In this document: piece after piece, positions 45,761-55,658 of the stretch | Layout: the number at the start of each line of letters is the position of its first letter | How positions within the stretch are numbered: the stretch's first letter is position 1 | Notes under the pieces: model-generated | Seen by the model: the letters and a program-made list of their open reading frames with translations, nothing else | Told to the model about the DNA's origin: nothing | Database searches by the model: none | Program-made: the position numbers and the translations under genes | DNA from: Smallanthus sonchifolius | Lineage: Eukaryota > Streptophyta > Magnoliopsida > Asterales > Asteraceae | Length of the DNA stretch: 64,000 nt | Assembly: GCA_023525975.1 (NCBI GenBank) | Contig: CM042018.1 | Location: forward strand, 79,739,001-79,803,000 | Direction: 5' to 3'

Positions 45761-48336
45761 TGTGACACCCGACAATTCAGGTCAATATCCGTACATGTTA
45801 TAAACAAGTTTACATTATAATTGTTTTTGTGATTTACTTAATTTCACAAACAAGGACATTAAGGCCTAACAAAAACCGTACATGGTCTCATTTCATATTT
45901 TGGTAATTCTAGGAGTTACCGGTTCACGTACCAGGATAACCCGACTAAATACGAACACTAGTGGTTAAAATTACACTTAAATCAAATGGTTTGATTTATT
46001 TAAATCCCAACCCACTTGCTTGACTTTCCCGACCGAAAGTCAGGGGAGCCATTCCCCCACTTGCTAATACACTCAAATTCAGATAAAAACCATACCTCCT
46101 CAGTCGAAATCCCACAATCCCTTCCATACTTCTCATTTTCATACGGCAATTTCCCAATTCTCCTTCTAGTCGAAGTCCAGTTTAAGGCAGAAATCCACCA
46201 CAATTCGGTATTTTAAGAAGATTTCAAGTGTTCTAAAGAAAGTTTAACAGAAGATTCAAGACTCTTCTCTGTTTTCTTTCATCATCTTCATCTCGGTTTT
46301 AAGGTAAAAACTCGATATTATCCACTTTATTTTCTTTAAAACCGTATCTAAGCCTACAAAAGGTTCAATCGCAAGTAAGATAACAAGAAAAGTGTGTCAA
46401 ATTCAAGATTTGAACATAAAAATATACAGGACGAATTCTGTCAATCAAAGTGCAGTAATCGAAACTAGGAGTTTCGATACCTGTTCAATCGAAACTAGGA
46501 GTTTCGATACCTGCTGTTTAATCGAAACTAGGAGTTTCGATACCTGTTGATCGAAACTAGGAGTTTCGATACCTATTACTCAATCGAAACTAAGTAGTTT
46601 CGATATCTGTTTACTCAATCGAATCTAAGTAGTTTCGATACCGATTGCCCAATCGAAACTAGGTAGTTTCGATACTATTCTTGCCAATCGAAACTAGGTA
46701 GTTTCGATACACAATTTACTCAATCGAAACTACGTAGTTTCGACATCTGTTCTGTTCAATCGAAACTATGTAGTTTCGATACCCATTCATCAGTCCCATG
46801 GGGCAGTAACTTAGAACTATTTTATAACGAAACAATTGTGGAAAAACTAAAAAGATAGTTAAAACAAAAGCAATCAGATCTGTTAAGTCGGATGAACAAC
46901 TTATGTATAAGACGGGTAGCTTTAACACATTAGTACCCTTGTGTGATTACGGTACGGATATACAAGAACTAGCACAAGTTTGTTTGCTAGGATTTCATCG
47001 GACACAAGGTGAGTTCACGGCCCCCTTTTAACTATTTACTGTTTTGTAAACATCGGGGGAGAAACATACTTACTTATTATGTTTTGAAAACATGAATTAC
47101 ATTGCTTATACATTTGACAATATAAACATTTTGGTTTAACTCCTTGTGAGTTTCACTAACCCCTTTTTCTAAGTTTTTGAAATGATTTGGGGTGGAAACA
47201 TACTTGTAAAAGACTTTTGTGTATAAATGAATGGAACTAATGATCTGACCGTATGTATGTATTGAGGGAACAATAAAGCGCTTAAAGTCCTCGTAATAAA
47301 TTAGTAACCATTAGCTATGGATTTAGCCCGGGATTATATGAATAGTACTATTGGGGGTGACGCCTCCGGTCATGGTTAGTCGCGCTAACCACGGGTCAAA
47401 ATGGCCGAATGACCGCATATTGTCTTACTCACAGAAAGGCGAGGGGAGGCACAGAAAGTTGGGGTTTGGTTACGGTCTCGTACATTACATACTATTTTGT
47501 ATTCCTTGCAAGCTTACAAATGGGGTCAATAGATCGGATTAGTAATCATATTCATTGGTAATACATACAAAAGAGTTCTGATCAGGGTAAAATGATCAGG
47601 TTTTACACAAAAGGGTTCTGATCAGGTTAAAATGATCAGGTTTTACACAAAAGGGTTCTGATCAGGTTAAAATGATCAGGTTTTACACAAAAGGGTTCTG
47701 ATTAGGTTAAAATGATCAGGTTTTACACAAAAGGGTTCTGATCAGGTTAAAATGATCAGGTCTTACACAAAAGGGTTCTGATCAAGGTAAAGTGATCAGG
47801 TTTTACACAAAAGAGTTCTGATCAAGGTAAAGTGATCAGGTTTATCAAAAGAGTTCTGATCAGGATAAAATGATCAGGTTTAACAAAAAGAATTCTGATC
47901 AGGTTAAAGTGATCAGGTTTAAACGAAAGAGTACTGATCGGGTTAAAAAGATCAGGTTTAAACATATTTTATGACGGTAAAGTCATGAACAAGTTTTCGG
48001 GGAAAAACTATAAGCAATAATATAACTAACTCTGTGAACTCACCAACCTTTGTGTTGACAATTTTAAGTATGTTTCTCAGGTGACCTCTAGCCATGGCGC
48101 GGTTGGAATAGGCTAGCTATGTTGGATCAATTCCTAGTAGCTGGAAGGACGTAGAATATCAAGTCTCAAGTCTGTCGTGATCTAGAAGAACTTAGATCAT
48201 AGTATTTCTTAGTTTTAGTAATTGTATATGTAATCAAGTCTTAGAAATCATTATTACAGCTTCCGCTATCGTGTAATGAACCAATCGTTACAACCTGTAT
48301 TTATTTAATAAGTAAATAAAATATGGGGGTGTGACA
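45761..48336 (+). repeat. 3' LTR of element D
   Basis: Nearly identical to 38,147-40,682. Palindromes at 46,458-46,780 and ten 40-bp units at 47,575-47,964; the extra unit contains GATTAGG instead of GATCAGG. Followed by CATAC. Confidence 0.95.
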
Positions 48337-48341
48337 CATAC

Positions 48342-48617
48342 TATTACCGGGGATTACCTGAAATCCCTTATAAAAATAATCATGTTCCTGAAGGAGAAGA
48401 AAGAGAAGATTTTAATACACCATATGAGTATTATGAGCCTACTAATGTACAAAATCCTCAAGAAAAAGAGGAAAGTTCTGATAATAATCATATTAGAGCC
48501 TTACAGGAACGAGTAGTAGAATTGAAAAGTGAAAATCATAGATTAGCATCTGTAGACGACCATAATAGAGCATTAAGACAAATGCTAGAAAATGCCCATA
48601 ACCAGGGTTATATGTAA
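48342..48617 (+). pseudogene. Extra ORF 2 of element C, right part
   Basis: Continues from 38,146 after element D is removed. One frame reads through Tyr/Pro-rich sequence and an acidic stretch to a coiled coil, RALQERVVELKSENHRLAS, and ends MLENAHNQGYM before TAA 48,615. The left part and this part together give about 175 codons. Like extra ORF 1 it ends in a coiled coil. Confidence 0.6.
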
Positions 48618-48680
48618 ATTTTCTTTTCGATCTATGTAAAATATATTCCAAATATTAAAAAAATTCCTCTAGTGAATAGA

Positions 48681-49795
48681 ATGTCGAAACAAGGTCCTTC
48701 TCATAATACAAGGGGCAAGAGCAAACAAATCCAAAATGAAACATCTGAACAACTGCAACATAAAGCAGAGATAAAGAAAATGGTTGCAGAAGGAATAGAG
48801 GAAGCTCTTCCTAAAATTCTGAAAGCTGTAAAAGAAGATAAAATGAAAAATAAACTTGCTGAATCTAAAAACAAACAGGAAGAAAACCATAGTTCAAATG
48901 GAGACAATTAATCAAGCAATGATGAAGAAGTTAGTAAGAAAAGGAAGAGAAAGAAGGGATGTACATTTTGAGCATTCCGAGCTTGTCAACCTCTAGAATA
49001 TGTTGGAAATGAGGGAGCGGTAGCAGCCCTAAGGTGGCTAGAGAAAACTGAATCTTTTATCTCCATCAGCAAATGTGCAGATGAAGATATGGTGCTTTAT
49101 GCATCAAATTTATTTAAAGAAGAAGCATTGGAGTGGTAGAACTCTATCATTCAAGGCATGGGTAGACACAAAGCCTATGCCATGGAGTGGGAAGAATTTA
49201 AGGAAATAGTGATCTAAAGATTTTGTCCCAATAATGAGAGAGAGAGAGAGAGAATTGAAACAAAATTTTTGAATCTCCGTATGGAGGGAACTAAACATCA
49301 GGAGTATGTCTCCAAGATGTTCGAATATGCTCGTTTAGTTCCACACCTCTCAACCCCCGAATCTAATCAAATCAAAACATATATTTGGGGTCTTGCAGAA
49401 GAGATCAGGGATATGATCAAGGCTACTATGCCTCAGACCATTGCTTCTACTGAACAGTTAGGAGGAATTCTAACTGACGGTATGATAAGAAAACAAGAAG
49501 AAGTAAAGGCAAGAGAATTGGCCAAAAGAAGTACGAATAGGCAGAAACATAATTCTCCCTAGAAGAAAAATTAGCCTGCCAAAGGAGGATTTAACCCTTC
49601 CATCCCTAAATTCAAAATCTACAAGAAGAGGCATACCGAAGAATGCTTCTTCAAGAAATACTATTGCCATTTTTGTAAGCAGAATGAGCTTGTCTTTGAA
49701 AACTTCCCAAAGAAGAAAAGCATCTCCTGTTTCAATTATGGAGAGACTGGCCATTTTAAATCGACCAGCCAAAGCTTAATCAAGAAGGATCTAGA
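48681..49795 (+). pseudogene. gag: Gypsy gag, element C (many stops)
   Basis: ATG 48,681. The N-terminus is charged (KKMVAEGIEEALPKILKAVKEDK, compare the VAKALDKALP segment of A). The gag core is readable: AALRWLEKTESFISI, ASNLFKEEALEW, YAMEWEEFKEI, NFLNLRMEGTKHQEYVSKM, ARLVPHLSTPE. Stops at 48,909, 48,969, 49,137, 49,215 and 49,559. An AG dinucleotide run (49,234-49,253) sits between the RFCPNN and LKQNFL motifs and may be an expansion. The knuckle region is decayed: CFNYGETGHFK has Tyr in place of the second Cys. Confidence 0.82.
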
Positions 49796-50257
49796 GTGAC
49801 AAAGGCCAATGAAGGAAAGAAGAAAAATGTACGAGCTTTCATACTTAATACTCGTGATGCTGCAACTATTCCAGATGCAGACACTGGTACATTCCTCATT
49901 GACCATATTTATGTTAGAGTATTATTTGACTCTGGTGCAAATTTGAGTTTTATAGATTATAAATTTTATAATCTATTAAACAAACCCTTAGTTCCACTAG
50001 ATAAGATTTATGAATCAGAAACGGCCAAAGGAAATCTCGTTAAAATTTCTAAATTCTTAGATGACTGTACTATCACAATATCTAGACACGTCATGCCTGT
50101 GCAATTAATGCCTATGACATTAGCAGGATTTGATGTTGTCTTAGGAATGGATTGGTTAGCAAGTAACCAAGCCCATATCCTTTGTGATAAAAAGGCAATA
50201 GAAATTCGAATTCCTTCTGGAAAATCTTTAACAATTTATGGTGACAAACAAAACTAA
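49796..50257 (+). pseudogene. Gypsy aspartic protease, element C
   Basis: An open run of 153 codons. VLFDSGANLSFID carries the catalytic Asp (about 49,918-49,956), and FDVVLGMDWLASNQAHILCDKKAI the second conserved block (about 50,130-50,200). There is no frameshift inside the domain, so this is the most intact protease in the window. It starts after a stop in the gag knuckle region and ends at a stop at 50,255. Confidence 0.85.
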
Positions 50258-50969
50258 CCATTAGGAATCATCTCATTGTTGAAAGCAACTAAATGCTTTC
50301 AGAAAGGATGCATCGCATACTTAGTTCAGATTTCTACCAGTACAAAAGAAAAAAAAGATTAAAAATGTACTAGTAGTAGCTGATTATGCCGATGTATACC
50401 CAGATGAATTGTCTGGTATACCACCCGATAGAGAATTAGAATTCAAAAACAATCTTGTACCAAGAACAGCACCAATTGCCAAAGCTCCTTACTGTTTAGC
50501 TCCTACCTAAATGAAAGAGCTAAAAGAACAATTAGATGAATTACTGGAGAAAGGATTCATACGCCCAAGTTCATCTCCTTGGGGTGCTCCAAATCTTTTT
50601 GTTAAAAAGAAAGACGGTATCATGCGGATGTGCATTTACTACCGGGAGCTAAACAAAGTAAAGATTAAGAATCGTTATCCTCTTCCTTGGAATCGATGAT
50701 CTATTTGATCAATTACAAGGCGCATGCCATTTTTCTAAAATAGATCTTCGATCGGGATATCATCAACTAAAAGTTCAAGAAGAAGATATTCCTAAAACAA
50801 CTTTTTAAACCAGATATGGACATTTCGAGTTCACGGTTATGCCGTTTGGACTTACTAATGCTCCTGCATCATTTATGGATATGATGAATCGTATCTGTAA
50901 ACCCTATCTAGATAAATTTGTAATCGTTTTCATTGACGATATACTTATTTATTCTAGAAATGCGGAAGA
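50258..50969 (+). pseudogene. pol: Gypsy reverse transcriptase, element C, left part
   Basis: A linker with stops leads to LKEQLDELLEKGFIRPSSSPWGAP (50,511 on), CIYYRELNKVKIKNRYPLP, a frameshift near 50,690, then the palm with FIDDILIYSRNAED (about 50,929-50,969). It is cut by element B right after NAED; the right part starts at 58,568. Another stop lies near 50,806. Confidence 0.85.
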
Positions 50970-52378
50970 TGTAACATTTGAAAATTTTTCATGCTAAATA
51001 CTACCAAAATAAAAGTTAAAGGACTAGAAGTATAATTACATAAAAGATCTGGGACAAAAAATGAAAAATTCTACAATTTCATTGGTAGCGGACCGCTACC
51101 ATAAGCATAACGGTCCGCTACGTGGTCCCAAAGGCAATAATGAGGGAATGACACGTGCCCTGATGAATCATTAGGGTTTCTGACGCGTGTCACATGTAGC
51201 GGACCGCTACCAGATTCTTTTCGGTCCGCTACGGCTACCTTAGTTGGGTGGCGAACCGCTACCTTGTAGCTTAAAGGTCCGCTAGCCGTAATTTGAGCCG
51301 CAACACCAGATCTTGACACGTGTCATGCTGACTGTTTAGGGTTTAGGCGGTAGCAGACCGCTACCCGTTACCATAACGGTCCGCTACAGACCTCAAATTC
51401 AGCCAATAAATAGATGCAACGGACATTCAATTCCAAAACACACCGAAACCAAATTCCAAGTTCTTGTAAGCCATTTCCACTCTCTTAAAACCATTTCCGC
51501 TCATACGTTTAAGTTCCCAAGGTGCCGGATCATCAAAGAAGTAACCAAGAAGCTAGGAAACGCTCATTTGGAGAAACCAAGCAAGGTTCTGAAGCAGAGA
51601 CGCTGCCCACTAGGACACTTACTCTAGAAGATTCCTAAGCCAAGACTCTGTTAAGGTGAATACTTGTATTTTTATAAAATGATTTCAAATCTGAAAATGG
51701 TTTTGATTATACTCTGACTTGAATGAATTTATACAACCATTCGTTACATTTTACTATATAGCAGTCATCCCATAGAGTCACGTATATATACACGTGTTAC
51801 AGATGAGACGCTGTAACAGGGCTATGGGTTGAACCCTTGGTTGTTGTAAAGCCCAACGTAGTAAGCGTAAGGCAGACAGACAGACCTAAAAATATATCCA
51901 AGGTCCTTGGTGTGGCTGGTGGTTAGTCCGTTGATTGTGTAAATTGACCAGAAACTATGGGTAAATTGTTCTATTTATTCACGCTTGTTAGATTATGATT
52001 CCAATACACTTGTATTCACCAGTTTATACTGATAAAATATTTTCAAATGTTTTACACGTAACCAAGGGCGAATTGATTTTGATTAGCCATACCATGACAA
52101 GGAAAAATGATGTCATGAAAAAGGGAACGTCCACCCTAGACATCAGTTGAAAGAAATGGCTCATGTAAAACCTTGGTTTTGTAAATTAAACGTTTGTATA
52201 CAATATCAAGGTTTGTCCCTGTTATAATAAAATGAAACGGGATATTCCCCGTCTTTGGAAAGATCCCGAGTTATGAAAATTATTCCGCTGTGTTTATAAA
52301 TCTCTGATGAGATAAAATAAAAACCAGGTACCAACCGTGGGTCGCGCGCCCATGGTGTCCTAAACCCGGGGTGTGACA
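50970..52378 (+). repeat. 5' LTR of element B
   Basis: TGTAACATTTG to GGGGTGTGACA. Palindrome array 51,084-51,388, then AATAAATAG at 51,405. Donor-like TTAAG|GTGAATAC near 51,655. The acceptor-like position reads TTTTACACGTAACC (mutated); the 3' LTR has TTTTTACAG|GTAACC near 58,246. The sequence right of the TATA region is closely related to LTR C. Confidence 0.93.
51084..51388. promoter_or_regulatory. Palindrome array upstream of TATA in LTR B
   Basis: GGTAGCGGACCGCTACC (51,084-51,100) is a perfect palindrome. Each is followed 10-15 bp later by a half-site TAACGGTCCGCTAC; about four pairs in all. The copy in the 3' LTR is 57,269-57,571, with TATAAATAG at 57,590. Confidence 0.65.
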
Positions 52379-52380
52379 GG

Positions 52381-52394
52381 TTGGTATCAGAGCC
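52381..52394 (+). promoter_or_regulatory. Primer-binding site of element B
   Basis: TTGGTATCAGAGCC, two bases after the LTR end, complementary to initiator-Met tRNA. Confidence 0.88.
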
Positions 52395-52569
52395 ATTTGT
52401 TTCAGCATATTAGATACTAGAAATTAGTATCTAAGTTGTAACTTGATTATGATATTATTTGGTTATAGCAATTAAGATACTCAGGTAAGGTATCTAAGCT
52501 TAAACCAGTATAGACTACCTGCTAGAAAAGTAGGTAGATCTTTATAATAATTAAGTGATAACTATACAG

Positions 52570-53308
52570 ATGTCTCGAAATAGTTACTATACTTATATAT
52601 TCGAAAGATATGAAGAAGAACGTTATCATCCTACGGGATCCATGCAAAATCCTGTAATCATTCCTGATACTAGTGAATCCCTTTCTAATCCTATCATTTT
52701 CTCTGACAATGAATCCTATCATCAAAATCAATCTAGCTCGTCCTGGTCGGAAGCTACTTCGGATTTTGAGAATTAGAGAACTGATACTCCACCTCCATTA
52801 AATCAAGTAAAGATAAATTAGGCTAGACCCAGTCGGTCTACTAAACCAAGGATGCATGTACGAACTCCGACCAAACATGTGCATGTGTCTGTAGAAGAAA
52901 TGGAAGAGATATATCAAGAAATACCTGAGGAAGCAGAACTTGAAATAGAAACTCAAGACCCATACCTCTATCCAATTAGTGAGGAAAATTCTTATACTCT
53001 TCCAACGATGTTAGAGGAATATATTGAAGAACCAACTGATGGTCCTGATGATCCGTACCATAATGTGTTTAACGACATATTATTTGGTATTCGTGAACCC
53101 CCTCCTCAGTATAATTATTCTTCACCTAATATTAGAACACCCATAGAATTCCTTGATCGTGCCTTAAGAGAAACTGATGAAGTCAAGAAAGAATCAAGGC
53201 AGCTCAAGGAAAGGGTTCATCAACTGGAAAAAGAAAAGAAAACAAAAGAAAAGATAAAAAGAAAGCGTAAAATAACTAGACGTACGGGTAACCATCCAAC
53301 CGGTATTT
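52570..53308 (+). pseudogene. Extra ORF 1 upstream of gag, element B
   Basis: Homologue of 36,939-37,643 in C. ATG 52,570 follows CTATACAG. Two in-frame stops: 52,774 (TAG where C has TGG) and 52,819. The rest is open: HVSVEEMEEIYQEIPEE, DDPYHNVFNDILFGIREPP and the C-terminal coiled coil EVKKESRQLKERVHQLEKEKK. Similarity to C is high along the whole length, and both keep the frame apart from nonsense changes. Unknown function. Confidence 0.65.
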
Positions 53309-53430
53309 AGTTATCTTGCAAACTAAATGTTCTGTCTAAGGAAAGAGTGGTGTATAAATCTCTCCCGGACCCGTTATTCTTTCCTGGGAACAATTTAGTT
53401 CGAGGTACTACTCTGAAACGATAATCATCC
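53287..53430 (+). other. Conserved hairpin module, copy 4 (leader of B)
   Basis: Starts GGTAACCATCCAACCGG and ends GATAATCATCC. The stem AGGAAAGAGTGG with TTATTCTTTCCT keeps pairing as RNA through G-U pairs. Lies between extra ORFs 1 and 2, as in C. Confidence 0.7.
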
Positions 53431-53519
53431 TAGTCTACTAAATATAAATACATCAGACAAATTATTATTTCAGTATGTAAAATATAAAGTATAAATGAAA
53501 GTATCATTGTTTTATTCAG

Positions 53520-53780
53520 ATGGCTGGAAAAGGAAATGGTCCTTTGTATGTTTAGAAATATGATCCGCCTGGATATGAATTCTAGCTTACAAATGAGACG
53601 GATTTAGAAACTGGAACAAGTTCAAAACATATAGGAAGTACATATCAAAGCTTAGGAGAATTAACACCTCCGGCAAATCCCTATGTACCTTCCATCAGTT
53701 TTCATTCTGTTCTAATGGCCGTAAGCCGAAATCCAGATTATGGAGAAAATCCACGTTATAATCCTTATTATTATCAGTCA
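53520..53780 (+). pseudogene. Extra ORF 2, element B, truncated by the gag deletion
   Basis: ATG 53,520 follows TTTTATTCAG, matching the C copy. Stops near 53,553 and 53,583. Readable KYDPPGYEF, PYVPSISFHSV and NPDYGENPRYNPYYY. At about 53,777 it joins directly to protease sequence (TGTFLINNIY), so its C-terminal coiled coil, all of gag and the start of protease are gone. Confidence 0.6.
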
Positions 53781-54430
53781 CTGGTACATTCCTCATTAAC
53801 AATATTTATGCAATAGTACTGTTTGACTCTGGTGCACATTTGACTTTTATAGATTATAAATTTTTAATCTATAGATTATAAATTTTGTAACCTATAGATT
53901 ATAAATTTTGTAATCTATTGAACAAGCTTTTAATTCCATTAGATAAGATTTATGAAGTAGAGACGGGTGAAGGAAATTTAATCAAAATTTCTGAATTCCT
54001 AGATTATTGTGCGATCACAATTTCAGGACACATCTTTCCTGTACGATTAATGCCTATGACATTAGCAGGATTTGATGTTGTCTTAGGAATGGATTGGTTT
54101 GCCAGTAACCAAGCCCATATCCTTTGTGTTAAAAAATCCAGATTCCTTCTTAAAAATCTTTAACAATCTATGGCGACAAACAAAATCAACCTCTGGGAAT
54201 CATCTCAATGTTGAAAGCAAGTAAATCCCTTCAGAAAGGACGCATTGCATACTTGGTGCAGATTTCTACCAGTACAAAGAACAGAAGATTGAAGATATAC
54301 CAGTAGTAACTGATTATGCAGATGTATTTCCAGATGAATTACCTGGTATACCACCAGAAAGAGAAGTCGAATTTAAAATTAATCTCGTACCAGGAACGAC
54401 TCCTATTGCCAAAGCTCCATACCGTCTAGC
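53781..54430 (+). pseudogene. Gypsy aspartic protease, element B (broken)
   Basis: LFDSGAHLTFIDYKF carries the catalytic Asp (about 53,818-53,862). Right after it a 20- to 30-bp segment (TAGATTATAAATTTTGTAA type) is present three times (53,848-53,920), shifting the frame. FDVVLGMDWFASNQAHILCVKK follows near 54,070. The downstream linker to RT contains GIPPEREVEFKINLVPGT. Confidence 0.78.
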
Positions 54431-54440
54431 CCCACTCGAA

Positions 54441-55646
54441 ATGAAAGAATTGAAGACACAATTGGATGAATTACTGGAGAAAGGATTCATTTGCCCAGGT
54501 TCATCTCCTTGGGGAGCTCCAATTCTTTTTGTTAAGAAGAAAGATGGTACAATGCGGATGTGCATTGATTACCGGGATCTAAATAAAGTAACGATTAAGA
54601 ATCGTTATCCTCTTCCTAGAATCCATGATCTGTTTGACCAATTACAAGGCACTTGCCATTTTTCTAAAATAGATCTTCGATCAGGGTATCACCAACTGAA
54701 AGTTCAAGAAGAAGATATTCTTAAAACTGCTTTTCAAACCAGATATGGACATTATGAGTTCACGGTTATGCCGTTTGGACTTACTAATGCTCCTGCCGTT
54801 TTTATGGATATGATTAATCGTATCTGTAAACCCTATCTAGATAAATTTGTTATTGTCTTCATTGACGATATACTTATTTATTCTAGAAATGCGGAAGATC
54901 ATGGAAATCATCTCAGAACGATACTTGAACTTCTGAGAAAAGAGAAATTGTATGCTAAATTCTCTAAATGTGAATTTTGGCTTAAAGAAGTACAATTTCT
55001 GGGTCATATAGTGAATGCAAAAGGTATTCAAGTAGACCCATTCAAAATTGAAGCCATATCTAAGTGGGAAATTCCTAAATCTCCGACAGAAGTCCGTAGT
55101 TTCTTGGGTCTTGCAGGATACTACAGACGATTTATTCAGGATTTCTCAAAGATTGCAGTTCCTCTTACTACTTTAACTCGCAAGAATGTAAAGTATGAAT
55201 GGGGAACAAAGCAAGAAGAAGCTTTCCAAACTCTGAAAGAAAAAATCACTCATGCACCAATACTGGCTTTACCAGATGGCAACGAAGACTTTGTAGTCAA
55301 TTGTGATGCTTCTCACAACGGTCTAAGTTGTGTGTTAATGCAAAGAAACAAAGTTATTGCCTATGCATCTCGGCAATTAAAGACTCATGAAAAGAATTAC
55401 ATAACTCATGATCTAGAGTTCGGTGCCATAATCTTCTCTCTGAAATTATGGAGACACTATCTCTATGGAGTTAGATTTACAGTTTATACTGACCATAAAA
55501 GTTTGAAATATATCTTTGGTCAGAAAGAATTAAACATGAGACAAAGAAGATGGTTAGAGATCTTATGTGATTATGATTTTGAAATCTGTTACCACGAAGG
55601 TAAGGCAAATGTTGTTGTAGATGCCTTAAGTAGAAAAGAAAGATAG
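54441..55646 (+). pseudogene. pol: Gypsy reverse transcriptase and RNase H, element B
   Basis: 401 open codons, the best preserved RT of the C/B family here. KELKTQLDELLEKGFICPGSSPWGAP at the start, CIDYRDLNKVTIKNRYPLPR, FSKIDLRSGYHQLKV, the catalytic FIDDILIYS (54,858-54,884), LGHIVNAKGIQVDP, RSFLGLAGYYRRFIQDFSKI, RNase H VNCDASHNGLSCVLMQ (usual VYCDAS..GLGCVLMQ) and TDHKSLKYIF. It ends at a TAG (55,644) after DALSRKER, just before the integrase part. The frame is continuous across both domains; activity cannot be judged. Confidence 0.92.
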
Positions 55647-55658
55647 AAACCTAAACAG

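Larger units (their letters stand above)
38147..48336 (+). mobile_element. Element D: Ty3/gypsy, recent LTRs but decayed interior
   Basis: Perfect target duplication CATAC (38,142-38,146 and 48,337-48,341). LTRs are 2,536 and 2,576 bp; the 40-bp difference is one extra tandem unit in the 3' LTR. By eye I count about ten substitutions between them. The internal 5.1 kb has no readable gag and a pol full of stops, frameshifts and two long A runs, so it is a non-autonomous copy. Confidence 0.95.
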
